64,000 nt of DNA from Bradyrhizobium sp. CCBAU 53421 (lineage in GTDB: Bacteria; Pseudomonadota; Alphaproteobacteria; Rhizobiales; Xanthobacteraceae), in the NCBI RefSeq assembly GCF_015291625.1, contig NZ_CP030047.1:6200001-6264000 (forward strand), given 5' to 3'. The notes beneath the pieces are model-generated. The model saw only the letters and a list, made by a program, of their open reading frames with translations, made no database searches and was not told the DNA's origin. Within the stretch, counting starts at the first letter, position 1. Each line of letters starts with the position of its first letter. The position numbers and the translations under genes were made by a program. Below are positions 10,658-20,036 of this stretch, one piece after another.

Positions 10658-12679
10658 TCAATTCGCTCGTTGCATGAGCTGTTTTGCCGCCGCGACAACT
10701 GCCGCAGAGGTGATACCGAATTCGCGGTAGAGCACGTCGGCCGGCGCGGACGCACCGAAGCCAGTCATGCCGATGAACACGCCGTCGTCGCCGAGCCAGC
10801 GGGCCCAGTCGCCCTCGACCGCGGCTTCGACGCCGACGCGCGGGGCGCTGCCCAGCACCTCTGCGCGGTAGTCGCTCGGCTGCTGGCGGAACAGATCGAG
10901 GCACGGGGCCGAGACGACCGCGGCCTTTACCCCTGCTTCCGCCAGCAGCTTTGCGGCTTCGAGCGCGATCGCCACCTCCGAACCCGTTGCAATCAGGGTG
11001 ACGTCACGCGCGAAGGCAGGCTCGACGAGAACGTAGGCGCCGAGCGCGACCTGATTGTCCTTGCTGCCGTCGCGGACCGTCGGCAGCGCTTGCCGCGACA
11101 GGCAGAGGATCGACGGCGAAGTCTCGGCCCGTAGCGCGCAATCCCAGGCTTCCGCCGTCTCGACCGCATCGGCGGGGCGAAACACCAACACGTTGGGAAT
11201 TGCGCGCAGCGCGGCCAGATGCTCGACCGGCTGATGCGTCGGCCCGTCCTCGCCGAGCCCGATCGAGTCATGAGTCATCACATGGATGACGCGGATGCCC
11301 ATCAGCGCCGCAAGGCGGATCGCCGGCCGGCTGTAATCGGCGAAGCTGAGGAAGGTGCCGCCATAGGGAATGAACCCGCCATGCAGCGCGATGCCGTTCA
11401 TGGCCGCCGCCATGCCGTGCTCGCGGATGCCGTAATGGATATAGCTGCCGCCCCGCGTTTCCGGCCGCACCGAAACCTGCGACTTCGCCAGCGTGAGGTT
11501 GGAGTGCGTGAGATCGGCCGAGCCACCGAGCAGGTTCGGCAGGGCTTCCGCGATCACGTCGATGACCTGTTGCGACGCCTGCCGGGTGGCGAGTTTCGGC
11601 CGTTCGGTCGCGAACCGATCCACGAGCTTGGCCATCGCCTCGGTATAGGCGCAGGGCAGTTTCCGGTTCAGCGCGTCGTGGAACGGAGAGCGCTCGCCCT
11701 TCTCTGCCTTGCAGGCGCCGCGCGAGCGCTCGATCCAGGCGCGCCGCGCGTCGCGGCCGCGGCCGCCGAGTTCGCGCCACTCGGCCAGAACGGCATCGGG
11801 GATCTCGAAGGCCGGATACGGCCAGCACAGGGCGGCACGGGTCTTCGTCACCTCATCGGCGCCGAGCGGCGCACCGTGCACCTTCTCGCTGCCCTGCCGG
11901 TTCGGCGCCCCGAACCCGATCACCGTGCGGCAGGCGATCAGCGACGGGCGATCGCTGGCGCGCGCCTGCCTGATCGCCGCAGATATAGCCTGCGGATCGT
12001 GGCCGTCGATCCGGCAGACGTTCCAGCCGCTGGCCGCAAAGCGCGCCGTCTGGTCGTCCGAGCACGACAGCGAGGTGGCACCGTCGATCGATATCTGGTT
12101 GTCGTCGAACAGCACGATCAGCCGGTTCAGCCGCAAATGACCGGCCAGCGAGATCGCCTCATGGCTGAGGCCCTCCATCAGGCAGCCATCGCCGGCGATC
12201 ACATAGGTGTAGTGGTCGACGAGGTCGTCGCCGAAGCGGGCGTTCATCAAGCGCTCGGCGAGGGCCATGCCGACCGCAGTCGCGATCCCCTGCCCGAGCG
12301 GTCCGGTCGTGGTCTCGACACCCGGCGTATGGCCATACTCGGGGTGTCCCGGGGTTTGCGATCCCCACTGCCTGAAGGCCTTGAGCTGATCGAGCGTCAT
12401 GCTCTCGTAGCCGGTCAGATAGAGCAGCGCATAGAGCAGCATCGAGCCGTGCCCGGCCGACAGCACGAAGCGGTCGCGGTCGGGCCAGGCCGGATCGGCC
12501 GGGTCGAACTTCAGGAAATCGGTGAACAGCACGGTCGCGACATCGGCCATGCCCATCGGCATGCCGGGATGGCCGGACTTCGCCTGCTCCACCGCGTCGA
12601 CGGCGAGGAAACGGATGGCATTGGCCATCTCGTCGTGGCTGACGTCGGGCCGGCTGGCAACGGACGCAAGTGCGGTCAT
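10658..12679 (-). CDS. cbbT: Transketolase, Calvin-cycle type
   Basis: This 673-residue protein is full length for transketolase. The N-terminal TPP-binding half has [16 protein letters not shown] and the GDGCLMEG...[10 protein letters not shown] motif. The middle pyrimidine domain has [18 protein letters not shown] and [16 protein letters not shown]. It moves two-carbon units among sugar phosphates to regenerate pentose phosphates. Its start overlaps the cbbP stop by 4 bases, so the two are co-translated. Confidence 0.96.
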   Translation of the reverse strand: MTALASVASRPDVSHDEMANAIRFLAVDAVEQAKSGHPGMPMGMADVATVLFTDFLKFDPADPAWPDRDRFVLSAGHGSMLLYALLYLTGYESMTLDQLKAFRQWGSQTPGHPEYGHTPGVETTTGPLGQGIATAVGMALAERLMNARFGDDLVDHYTYVIAGDGCLMEGLSHEAISLAGHLRLNRLIVLFDDNQISIDGATSLSCSDDQTARFAASGWNVCRIDGHDPQAISAAIRQARASDRPSLIACRTVIGFGAPNRQGSEKVHGAPLGADEVTKTRAALCWPYPAFEIPDAVLAEWRELGGRGRDARRAWIERSRGACKAEKGERSPFHDALNRKLPCAYTEAMAKLVDRFATERPKLATRQASQQVIDVIAEALPNLLGGSADLTHSNLTLAKSQVSVRPETRGGSYIHYGIREHGMAAAMNGIALHGGFIPYGGTFLSFADYSRPAIRLAALMGIRVIHVMTHDSIGLGEDGPTHQPVEHLAALRAIPNVLVFRPADAVETAEAWDCALRAETSPSILCLSRQALPTVRDGSKDNQVALGAYVLVEPAFARDVTLIATGSEVAIALEAAKLLAEAGVKAAVVSAPCLDLFRQQPSDYRAEVLGSAPRVGVEAAVEGDWARWLGDDGVFIGMTGFGASAPADVLYREFGITSAAVVAAAKQLMQRAN

Positions 12680-13551
12680 ATCGTTCGCCTCTTTCGTTCG
12701 ATCAATTGCAGGATCAGCGGGGTCAGGATCAGCTGCATCGCGAGATCGAGCTTGGCGCCGTGCACCACGATCGAATTGGCGCGCGACATGAAGCTGTTCG
12801 GGATCATCGAGAGCAGATAAGGGAAATCGATGCCGCGCGGGTTCTTGAGCCGGATCACGACCATCGATTCATCAGGGGTCGGGATCCAGCGCGCGATGAA
12901 CGGGTTCGAGGTGTCGACCGTCGGCACGCGCTGGAAGTTGATGTCGGTCTCGGTGAATTGCGGGCAGATGTAGTTCACATAATCCGGCATGCGGCGCAGG
13001 ATGGTGTCGGTCACCGCCTCGGTGGAGTAGCCGCGATGGCTGCGGTCGCGATGCAGCTTCTGGATCCATTCGAGGTTGATGACGGGCACGACGCCGATCT
13101 TGAGGTCGGCGTGTTGCGCGACATTCACCCTGTCGGTGACCACGGCGCCATGCAGCCCCTCGTAGAACAAGAGGTCGGAATTCTCCGGCAGCGCCTCCCA
13201 TGCGGTGAAGGTGCCGGGCTTGGCGCCGTAGAGCCGCGCCTCCTCCTCATCGTGCACATAGTGCCGCGTCGTTCCGGTGCCGGTCTCGGCGTAGTCGCTG
13301 AACAGCTTCTCCAGTTCCTCGAACAGATTGGTCTCGGGGCTGAAATGGCTGAAGTGTTTGTTGCCGCGCTCGGCTTCCTCCGACATCATGCTGCGCATCT
13401 CGGCGCGATCGTAGCGGTGGAACGCGTCGCCCTCGATATAGGCTGCGACCACGTTCTCGCGGCGGAAGATATTCTCGAACGTCTTCTTCACCGAGGTGGT
13501 GCCGGCGCCGGACGAGCCGGTGATCGAGATGATGGGATGTCGACGAGACAT
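12676..13551 (-). CDS. cbbP: Phosphoribulokinase
   Basis: The open frame runs upstream of 13551, but the protein is taken to start at [20 protein letters not shown], which begins like other bacterial phosphoribulokinases. That gives 291 residues, the usual length, and places the start 11 bases after cbbF. The Walker A loop is [24 protein letters not shown] and FYEGLHGAV are conserved proteobacterial features. It phosphorylates ribulose-5-phosphate to the Rubisco substrate and, with Rubisco, marks a complete Calvin cycle. Confidence 0.96.
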   Translation of the reverse strand: MSRRHPIISITGSSGAGTTSVKKTFENIFRRENVVAAYIEGDAFHRYDRAEMRSMMSEEAERGNKHFSHFSPETNLFEELEKLFSDYAETGTGTTRHYVHDEEEARLYGAKPGTFTAWEALPENSDLLFYEGLHGAVVTDRVNVAQHADLKIGVVPVINLEWIQKLHRDRSHRGYSTEAVTDTILRRMPDYVNYICPQFTETDINFQRVPTVDTSNPFIARWIPTPDESMVVIRLKNPRGIDFPYLLSMIPNSFMSRANSIVVHGAKLDLAMQLILTPLILQLIERKRRTI

Positions 13552-13562
13552 GCGCTTCCCCT

Positions 13563-14600
13563 TCAGCGGAACAGGCCGCGCCGCGCGAACAGCGGGGCAT
13601 CGCTGCTCTCGAACAACGGCTCGACGGTCAGGTGGATCGCATCGACGTCGCGCACGGCGCGCGCCGATCCCATGATGAGCGGCACGCGCTGATGCGGCGT
13701 CCGTGCCGATAGTTCGAGGATGCGCGCCCGGCCACTCGATGCGGCGCCGCCCGCCCATTCCATGATCAGTGCGATGGGGTGCGCCTCATAGAGTAGGCGC
13801 AACCGGCCTTCGCGGTAACCCTGGCGCGCATCCGCCGGATACAGGAACACGCCGCCGCGCATCAGGATGCGGTAGGCCTCGGCCACCAGCGAGCCGATCC
13901 AGCGCATGTTGTAGTCCTGTCCGAGCTCGCCGTTCACCCCGGCAAGGCAATCGTCGATGTAGTTGCGCACCGGGCCGCTCCAGTGCCGCCGGTTCGAGGC
14001 GTTGATGGCGAATTCCGACGCGCCCTGCGGCACCCGCAGGTCACGCGCGGTCAGGACGAACTCGCCACTTCGCGGGTCCAGCGTGAAGCAGTCGACGCAC
14101 TGGTCGAGCGCCAGCACCAGCACGGTCTGCGGACCATAGATGAAGCAGCCCGCTGCACATTGCGCCGTACCGGGCTCGAAGAAGGTCGAGAGAATGTCGT
14201 TTCCCTTCGGCCGGATCGAGAAGATCGTGCCGATCGAGATGTTGTTTTCGAGATTGGCCGATCCATCGAGCGGATCGATCGCGACACAGAGCGGCGCATC
14301 GGGATCGAGCGTCTCCGGCAGTTCGACCTCCTCGGACAACACCGCGGCAACCGGCGCAGTGCGCAGCGCGTCGCGCATCAGGCCGTCGGCGACGATATCG
14401 ATGGTCTTCTGGCGATCGCCGTCGGGATTGATCCCGCCGCTTTCGCCGCCGATGCCGGCGAGCGGTCCGGCGGCGATGATGCGCGAGAGCTCGATCGCGG
14501 CGCCGGCAAGGGCTGTGATCACCGCAACGGTCGCGGCGCGCAACGGGTTGTGCTGCGTCGGCCACTCCAGATGGGCATGCAATGCAGGACGAATCTCCAC
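13563..14600 (-). CDS. cbbF: Class 1 fructose-1,6-bisphosphatase, Calvin-cycle type
   Basis: This 345-residue protein has the metal site VAIDPLDGSANLENNISIGTIFSI, a sugar-binding NMRWIGSLVAEAYRILMRGGVFLYP and a length normal for class 1 enzymes. It removes the 1-phosphate from fructose-1,6-bisphosphate (and probably sedoheptulose-1,7-bisphosphate). It is the first gene of the cbb operon. The promoter should lie in 14601-14748, shared with divergent cbbR. Confidence 0.95.
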   Translation of the reverse strand: MEIRPALHAHLEWPTQHNPLRAATVAVITALAGAAIELSRIIAAGPLAGIGGESGGINPDGDRQKTIDIVADGLMRDALRTAPVAAVLSEEVELPETLDPDAPLCVAIDPLDGSANLENNISIGTIFSIRPKGNDILSTFFEPGTAQCAAGCFIYGPQTVLVLALDQCVDCFTLDPRSGEFVLTARDLRVPQGASEFAINASNRRHWSGPVRNYIDDCLAGVNGELGQDYNMRWIGSLVAEAYRILMRGGVFLYPADARQGYREGRLRLLYEAHPIALIMEWAGGAASSGRARILELSARTPHQRVPLIMGSARAVRDVDAIHLTVEPLFESSDAPLFARRGLFR

Positions 14601-14711
14601 CGGCCACTCCCTTTGATCGCGCCCTCTGTCCCGAGGTGTCGAGAGGCGACCGCAGGGAGTCGCCTTCGCCGTATCAACGCGCGATTTGCCGAATTAGGGA
14701 AATTTTATTAT

Positions 14712-14728
14712 CTTTGGTCTCGGCAAAG
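14712..14728. promoter_or_regulatory. Candidate CbbR box in the cbbR-cbbF intergenic region
   Basis: CTTTG-GTCTCGG-CAAAG is an inverted repeat whose inner TTG...CAA forms the T-N11-A core of LysR-type operators. It lies in the AT-rich stretch between divergent cbbF and cbbR, 20 bases before the proposed cbbR start. Binding there could repress cbbR and activate cbbF. This is the usual arrangement for CbbR, but here it is inferred from sequence alone. Confidence 0.55.
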
Positions 14729-14748
14729 TATTTCTTATGGAGCTTGCG

Positions 14749-15675
14749 ATGGCCGGGAACTTCTCGCGGGACCTCACCATCCGCCAGCTGCGCGCGCTGT
14801 CCGCGGTGCACGAGGCCGGCTCGATCACGTCGGCGGCCAATCAGCTGAACCTGACGCAGCCGGCGGTGACGCTGCAGCTCCGCAACCTGCAGGCGCTGGC
14901 GGGATTGCCGCTGATCCAGCGCACCGGCGACGGCATGGCGTTGACCGATGCCGGCGCGCATGTGCTGGCACTCATCGAGCGGATCGAAGCAGCGCTGAAG
15001 GACTGCGAGCAGTCGCTCGACATGATCGCAGGCCGCAGCGGCGGCCGCGTCGCGATGGGCGCGGTCTCGACCGCGAAATACTTCGTGCCGTTCGCGATCG
15101 CGGCGTTCTCACGCCGCTTTCCCAAGATCGAGGTCACGCTCAGGATTGGCAACCGCGAGGAGATCCGCGACGCGCTGCGCGGCTACGATCTCGATATCGC
15201 GGTCATGGGCCGTCCGCCGGCCGATGTCGAGGTCGAGATGAAGCCGCTCGGCCGGCATCCGCACTTCATCATCGCCCCCCCCGATCACCGGCTGGCGCGG
15301 CGGCGGCACGTCGCGACATCGGAGCTCGCCAACGAAACCTTCATCACCCGCGAGCAGGGATCCGGCACACGGATGCTGATGCAGCAATTTTTCGAGCGGG
15401 TCGGACTGGAGCCGAAGCTCGGCATGGCCATGGACAGCAACGAGACCATCAAGCAGGCGGTCATGGCCGGGCTCGGCATCGCCTTCATTTCCCAGCACAC
15501 GGTGTTCCATGAACTGGAGGATGGCCGGCTGGTGGTGCTCAAGGTGAAGGGGCTGCCGATCGTCCGGCAGTGGCACGCGATCAGGCGCACCGACAAGATC
15601 CTGCTGCCGCCAGCGCAGGCCATGCTGGAGTTCCTGGGCAAGGAGGGCTGGCGCTATCTGCCGAATTCGCACTAG
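14749..15675 (+). CDS. cbbR: LysR-family regulator CbbR
   Basis: This 308-residue protein has an N-terminal winged helix (LTIRQLRALSAVHEAGSITSAANQLNLTQPAVTLQLRNLQALAG) and a C-terminal effector domain. An in-frame ATG exists at 14737, but that site lacks a ribosome-binding sequence. GGAG at 14739-14742 lies 6 bases before the ATG at 14749, which is therefore preferred. Divergent orientation next to cbbF marks it as CbbR, which senses Calvin-cycle metabolites (such as RuBP, ATP or NADPH) to switch on the operon. Confidence 0.9.
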   Translation: MAGNFSRDLTIRQLRALSAVHEAGSITSAANQLNLTQPAVTLQLRNLQALAGLPLIQRTGDGMALTDAGAHVLALIERIEAALKDCEQSLDMIAGRSGGRVAMGAVSTAKYFVPFAIAAFSRRFPKIEVTLRIGNREEIRDALRGYDLDIAVMGRPPADVEVEMKPLGRHPHFIIAPPDHRLARRRHVATSELANETFITREQGSGTRMLMQQFFERVGLEPKLGMAMDSNETIKQAVMAGLGIAFISQHTVFHELEDGRLVVLKVKGLPIVRQWHAIRRTDKILLPPAQAMLEFLGKEGWRYLPNSH

Positions 15676-15832
15676 CGGCGCGCCGCCGGGAGGGCCGCCC
15701 GATCGAAAAAATCGAGTTAACGCCGTATGTTAAGCATTGAAGTTCCGGCAAACGCGTGTCACATCTTGGTTGCGGTCAGTGGCGGACCGTATCCCTGCGA
15801 GGGAGGATGAACTGCAGAACCAGTCCCCGCCG

Positions 15833-17530
15833 ATGCCTGACTTCAAGGCGTTATTCGAGGCGGCGCCCGGCCTCTATCTGGTGCTGACCCAGCCCGACTT
15901 CCGCATCGTGGCAGTAAGCGACGCTTATCTGCGCGCCACCAAGACCGAGCGCGCCGCGATCCTTGGGCGCGGGCTGTTCGAAGTGTTTCCCGACAATCCG
16001 GACGATCCGGCCGCTGATGGGGTGCGCAACCTACGCGCCTCGCTCGAGCGTGTGGTCCAGTTCCGGCGCCCCGACACCATGTCTGTGCAGAAATACGATA
16101 TCCGCAAGCCGGAGTCGGAGGGTGGCGGATTCGAGGAGCGTTACTGGAGCCCGCGCAACACACCTGTGTTCGGACCAAGCGGACAGTTCAGCTACATCAT
16201 CCATCGGGTGGAAGACGTCACCAGCTTCATCCAGCTCAAGCAACGCGGCGCCGAGCAGGACAAGCTGACCGACCGGCTGCGCGAGCGCACCGAGCAGATG
16301 GAAGCCGAAATCTTCATGCGCGCCCGCGAGGTCGAGGCCGCCCGCGAGCAGCTCGAGGCCGAGCAGAAGCTGCGCCAGGTGCAGAAGATGGAGGCCGTGG
16401 GACACCTCACCGGCGGCATCGCGCACGACTTCAACAACATCCTGACCGTCATCACCGGCCTGATCGACATCCTCGCCGAGGCCGTCGAGCACGATGCCGC
16501 GCTATCGTCGGTGACCAAAATGATCAGCGACGCCGCCTTTCGCGGCGCCGAGGTGACCAAGCATCTGCTGGCGTTCTCGCGGCAGCAGCCGCTGCAACCG
16601 CGCGAAGCCAACCTCAACACGCTGGTGCAGGACACCGCGCGGCTGCTGCGCCCGTCGCTCGGCGAGCAGATCGAAATCGATACCGCGCTCGAAGCCGACG
16701 CGTGGCCGGCCTTCATCGATCCCAATCACATGTCGACCGCACTGCTCAATCTCGCCCTCAATGCCCGCGATGCGATGCCCGACGGCGGCAAGCTGATGCT
16801 GGAGACCAGCAACGTGATCCTCGACGAGGTTTATGCCGCCGCCAACCTCGATGTGCGGGCGGGTGAATATGTGATGGTCGCGGTCAGCGACACCGGCGGC
16901 GGCATCCCCGCGGCCATCCGCGACAAGGTGTTCGAACCGTTCTTCACCACCAAGGACACCGGCAAGGGCACCGGCCTCGGGCTGAGCATGGTCTACGGCT
17001 TCATCAAGCAGTCCGACGGGCATCTCAAGATCTATTCCGAAGAGGGCCACGGTACGTCGATCAAGCTCTATCTGCCGCGCAGCATGGGCGACATGGTCGA
17101 CGTCGAGCCGCCGCCTCCGGCCGACACGCGCGGCGGTCATGAATCCATCCTGGTCGTCGAGGACGATCCACTGGTCCGCAACTACGTCGCCGCCCAGCTG
17201 GAGCAGCTCGGCTACCACACCATGGTGACCGCCAACGGTCCGGAAGCATTGGCTGCGGTCGAGAAGGGCTTCGTCTGCGACGTGCTGTTCACCGACGTCA
17301 TCATGTCCGGAGGCATGAACGGCCGGCAGGTCGCCGATGCGGTGATCGCCAAGCTGCCCGCGGTGCGCGTGCTCTTCACGTCGGGCTATACCGAAGACGC
17401 GATCATCCATCACGGCCGTCTCGACCCTGATGTGACGCTGCTGCCCAAGCCGTATCGCAAGGCCGATCTCGCCCGCATGATCCGCCAGGTGCTGACCCAG
17501 CCTCCCGCATCGGCGGTGGCCGCCAAGTGA
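15833..17530 (+). CDS. Soluble PAS hybrid histidine kinase with receiver domain
   Basis: Taken from the ATG at 15833 (565 residues), the protein has an N-terminal PAS domain ([15 protein letters not shown], about 8-130) and a coiled coil (135-185). A HWE/HisKA-like dimerisation helix [15 protein letters not shown] carries His198. It is followed by a HATPase domain ([33 protein letters not shown]) and a C-terminal receiver ([23 protein letters not shown]). No transmembrane segment is seen, so it is cytoplasmic. In-frame TTG 15737 and GTG 15779 are alternative starts. It follows cbbR directly; R. palustris also has a hybrid kinase (CbbSR) beside its cbb genes. A role in cbb control is possible but unproven. 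Confidence 0.85.
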   Translation: MPDFKALFEAAPGLYLVLTQPDFRIVAVSDAYLRATKTERAAILGRGLFEVFPDNPDDPAADGVRNLRASLERVVQFRRPDTMSVQKYDIRKPESEGGGFEERYWSPRNTPVFGPSGQFSYIIHRVEDVTSFIQLKQRGAEQDKLTDRLRERTEQMEAEIFMRAREVEAAREQLEAEQKLRQVQKMEAVGHLTGGIAHDFNNILTVITGLIDILAEAVEHDAALSSVTKMISDAAFRGAEVTKHLLAFSRQQPLQPREANLNTLVQDTARLLRPSLGEQIEIDTALEADAWPAFIDPNHMSTALLNLALNARDAMPDGGKLMLETSNVILDEVYAAANLDVRAGEYVMVAVSDTGGGIPAAIRDKVFEPFFTTKDTGKGTGLGLSMVYGFIKQSDGHLKIYSEEGHGTSIKLYLPRSMGDMVDVEPPPPADTRGGHESILVVEDDPLVRNYVAAQLEQLGYHTMVTANGPEALAAVEKGFVCDVLFTDVIMSGGMNGRQVADAVIAKLPAVRVLFTSGYTEDAIIHHGRLDPDVTLLPKPYRKADLARMIRQVLTQPPASAVAAK

Positions 17531-17552
17531 CGCGGCTTGCAACGCGGCTTGC

Positions 17553-17975
17553 TCAGGGTCCGAAGCTCGAGCGGCTCTGGATCTTCCAGGCGCCGTCGAG
17601 CAGGCTCAGCACATAAAGGGAATCGTAGACCCCGATGACCGATCCGTCTTCGCGGTAGCGCGTATAGCGGACGGCATAGTGTGCCTTGGCGGGCGAGGAC
17701 TGCACGAGCTTCGTCTCGTTCCATGCGCTGTGATGCCAGCCGTCCTGTTTGCGCAGCCGCTCGAACAGGTCCATCGGATTGTTGCCGCTCTGCTGATAGA
17801 CGGTGACCACGCCGCCGGCGATCCGCACATGCGGGAAGTGCATCAACGCGTCCATGGCCGCAGCATCATAGCGATTGAGCGCGGCCATCCAGCGCGTCAG
17901 CACATCCTCGCATTTGGCCTCGTCGTCGCGCGAGATCTGCGCCTCGACAGTGTAGGTCGCGGCCGGCTCCGGCAT
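17553..17975 (-). CDS. SnoaL/NTF2-like domain protein
   Basis: This 140-residue protein starts MPEPAATYTVEAQISRDDEAK. The ATG shares one base with the TetR gene's stop (TGATG), so it is co-translated with the regulator. The sequence VLTRWMAALNRYDAAAMDALMHFPHVRIAGG and the final VLSLLDGAWKIQSRSSF give the cone-shaped NTF2-like fold (SnoaL/DUF4440). Such proteins bind small hydrophobic molecules or act as isomerases. No catalytic set can be named. It may handle the ligand sensed by the neighbouring TetR, but that is inference. Confidence 0.75.
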   Translation of the reverse strand: MPEPAATYTVEAQISRDDEAKCEDVLTRWMAALNRYDAAAMDALMHFPHVRIAGGVVTVYQQSGNNPMDLFERLRKQDGWHHSAWNETKLVQSSPAKAHYAVRYTRYREDGSVIGVYDSLYVLSLLDGAWKIQSRSSFGP

Positions 17976-18685
17976 CACGCATCTCCGCTTTGTTTTTTGG
18001 ACTGATCGGCCGGCACGGCGCATCCGGACAGGAATAGCGCGGCACAGGCCTTGGCACGTGCTGCCATTTCGCTGTGCTGTGGCGCGGGCTTGTGCCCGAA
18101 CATGACGTCGCGCTGCGGTTTGAACACGAGCATGCCGAGCAGCATGCCCGCCGCGGCTTCGGTGTCGTCGAGCACGATCCGCCCTCGCCGCTGCTGGACG
18201 CCCAGCCAATTGGTCAGCGCGGCGATCGAGCGCTGCATGGCCTTCTCATAGAACGTCTCGGCAATGTCGGGGAATTTGTCGCTCTCGGCCAGGATGATCC
18301 GTTGCAGCGCGATGACCTCGGCATCGAGAATGAGCTCGGCGCAGGTCAGCAGCGCGGCCTCCAGGGCCGCCGCAATGTTGCGGCCATCGCAGGCACCGAG
18401 ATTCACGATGGACACGAACCGCTCGACCCGGTCGGTCACCATGCCCTCGAACAGCGCGAGCTTGGTCGGGATCAAACGATAGAGCGTCTTGGTGGACACG
18501 CCGGCGCGGCAGGCGACGTCGGCGATGCTGGCCGCGGCGAAGCCGCGCTCCGAGAACTCACTCCGCGCGGCCTCATAGATGAGCGCACGCGTCTCGTCGT
18601 CGGAACGAAGCTGCGGCCGCCCGCGGCCGCGCCGTTCCGCCGCCGGCGCGCTTTGCCCTGTCTCGTCCTTGTCGTTTCGGTTCAT
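17975..18685 (-). CDS. TetR-family repressor of the adjacent efflux pump
   Basis: This 236-residue protein has a charged N-terminal tail and a TetR helix-turn-helix (ALIYEAARSEFSERGFAAASIADVACRAGVSTKTLYRLIPTK, about 34-75), followed by an all-helical ligand domain. It is divergent from the emrAB-type pair. A perfect inverted repeat at 18711-18730 covers the -35 box of the pump promoter. Repression relieved by a pump substrate is the likely scheme. Confidence 0.9.
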   Translation of the reverse strand: MNRNDKDETGQSAPAAERRGRGRPQLRSDDETRALIYEAARSEFSERGFAAASIADVACRAGVSTKTLYRLIPTKLALFEGMVTDRVERFVSIVNLGACDGRNIAAALEAALLTCAELILDAEVIALQRIILAESDKFPDIAETFYEKAMQRSIAALTNWLGVQQRRGRIVLDDTEAAAGMLLGMLVFKPQRDVMFGHKPAPQHSEMAARAKACAALFLSGCAVPADQSKKQSGDA

Positions 18686-18710
18686 GCGCGAGCCATGCTT
18701 TTAGATGATG

Positions 18711-18730
18711 ACTGTCATTCTATTGACAGT
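18711..18730. promoter_or_regulatory. TetR operator
   Basis: ACTGTCA-N6-TGACAGT is a perfect 7-bp inverted repeat located 26 bases upstream of the TetR start. It overlaps the TTGACA -35 element of the divergent pump genes. Its place and symmetry fit binding by the TetR dimer, repressing both directions. Confidence 0.75.
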
Positions 18731-18750
18731 CCAAATATGGGCTCTATTTT
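18723..18750 (+). promoter_or_regulatory. Sigma-70-type promoter for the efflux operon
   Basis: TTGACA (18723-18728) is a consensus -35 box. After 16 bases comes TATTTT (18745-18750), a fair -10 box. Transcription would begin near 18757, about 85 bases before the HlyD-family start. The operator covers the -35 box. Confidence 0.65.
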
Positions 18751-18840
18751 GGAAAACATCAAGTTTCCTAATTATCTCGAGCTGTAGAAACCAGAATTCA
18801 TACGGGTTCCCAAAGGGATAGAGCATCAGGAGCGCCTGCC

Positions 18841-20028
18841 ATGAGCCAGCATGAAACGTCCTTCAAGGCTGAGAGCCAGGTTCCGGCCGAGACCGCCAAG
18901 CAATTGATCGCCACCCCGGAAGCGGCCAAGCCGCCTGCCGCCAAGGGCAGGCTGCGCCGCCTGCTGCTGGCCGGCGCAGCTCTCGCCGTCCTCGCGGGCG
19001 GCGCCTGGTACGGCTGGGATTACTGGACGGTCGGCCGCTTCCAGGTTTCGACCGACGACGCCTATGTGAAGGCCGACAACACCACCATCGCGCCGAAGGT
19101 CTCCGGCTATCTCAGTGCGGTGCTGGTCGGCGACAATGAGCAGGTGCGCGCCGGCCAGATCCTGGCGCGGATCGACGAGCGCGATTTCAAGGTCGCACTT
19201 GATCAGTCGAAGGCCGATGTCGCTGCCGCTGAAGCCGCGATCACCAGCAAACGCGCCCAGCTCGACGTGCAGCACTCGGTGATCGAGGCGGCGCGCGCGA
19301 CGCTCGCGGTGGATACCGCGACGCAGACCTTCGCCGAGCAGGAGAACAAGCGCTACACCGACCTCGCGGGCACCGGCTACGGCAGCGTGCAGAACGCGCA
19401 GCAGGCGCAGTCGCGCTACGCCAGCGCGCAGGCCGCCATCGCCCGCGACACCGCGAACCTCGCCTCCGCCGAGCGCCAGGTCGAACTGCTCAAGGCCGAG
19501 ATCGCCCAGGCGATCGCGGCGTTGGGACGGGCCACTGCCCTGCAAAACCAGGCAGAGCTCAATCTCAGCTACACCACCATCACCGCGCCGATCGACGGTG
19601 TCGTCGGTAACCGCACACTGCGTACCGGCCAGTACGTGCAGGCCGGCACGCAATTGATGTCGCTGGTGCCGGCGAGCGGCGCCTACGTGATCGCGAACTA
19701 CAAGGAGACGCAGCTCACCAATGTCCGCAAGGGCCAGCCGGTCGAGATCGAGGTCGACATGTTCCCCGGACAAGTCGTGCGCGGCCATGTCGACAGCCTC
19801 GCGCCCGCCAGCGGCCAGGAATTCGCGCTGCTGCCGCCGGACAACGCCACCGGCAACTTCACCAAGGTGGTGCAGCGTATCCCGGTGAAGATCGTGCTCG
19901 ACGCAACCAATGTCGACCTGCGGCCGGGCATGTCGGTGATCCCCTCCATCGCGACGCTGTCGCATCCTGCCGGGGACGCTCCGCGCTCCGGCACCTCTCC
20001 CAAGCTCGCTGTCGCCTCATTCAAATAG
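18841..20028 (+). CDS. emrA: HlyD/EmrA-family membrane-fusion protein
   Basis: This 395-residue adaptor has one N-terminal membrane anchor (RLLLAGAALAVLAGGAWYGW, about 41-60) and a first lipoyl half near TDDAYVKADNTTIAPKVSGYLS. A long alpha-helical hairpin (about 120-240, many Ala/Gln/Glu) and a second lipoyl/beta-barrel part (TTITAPIDGVVGNRTLRTGQYV) follow. It would join the inner-membrane MFS pump to an outer-membrane channel not found here. AGGAG precedes the ATG. It is the first gene of the operon with the EmrB-type pump. Confidence 0.92.
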   Translation: MSQHETSFKAESQVPAETAKQLIATPEAAKPPAAKGRLRRLLLAGAALAVLAGGAWYGWDYWTVGRFQVSTDDAYVKADNTTIAPKVSGYLSAVLVGDNEQVRAGQILARIDERDFKVALDQSKADVAAAEAAITSKRAQLDVQHSVIEAARATLAVDTATQTFAEQENKRYTDLAGTGYGSVQNAQQAQSRYASAQAAIARDTANLASAERQVELLKAEIAQAIAALGRATALQNQAELNLSYTTITAPIDGVVGNRTLRTGQYVQAGTQLMSLVPASGAYVIANYKETQLTNVRKGQPVEIEVDMFPGQVVRGHVDSLAPASGQEFALLPPDNATGNFTKVVQRIPVKIVLDATNVDLRPGMSVIPSIATLSHPAGDAPRSGTSPKLAVASFK

Positions 20029-20036
20029 GTGATGTC

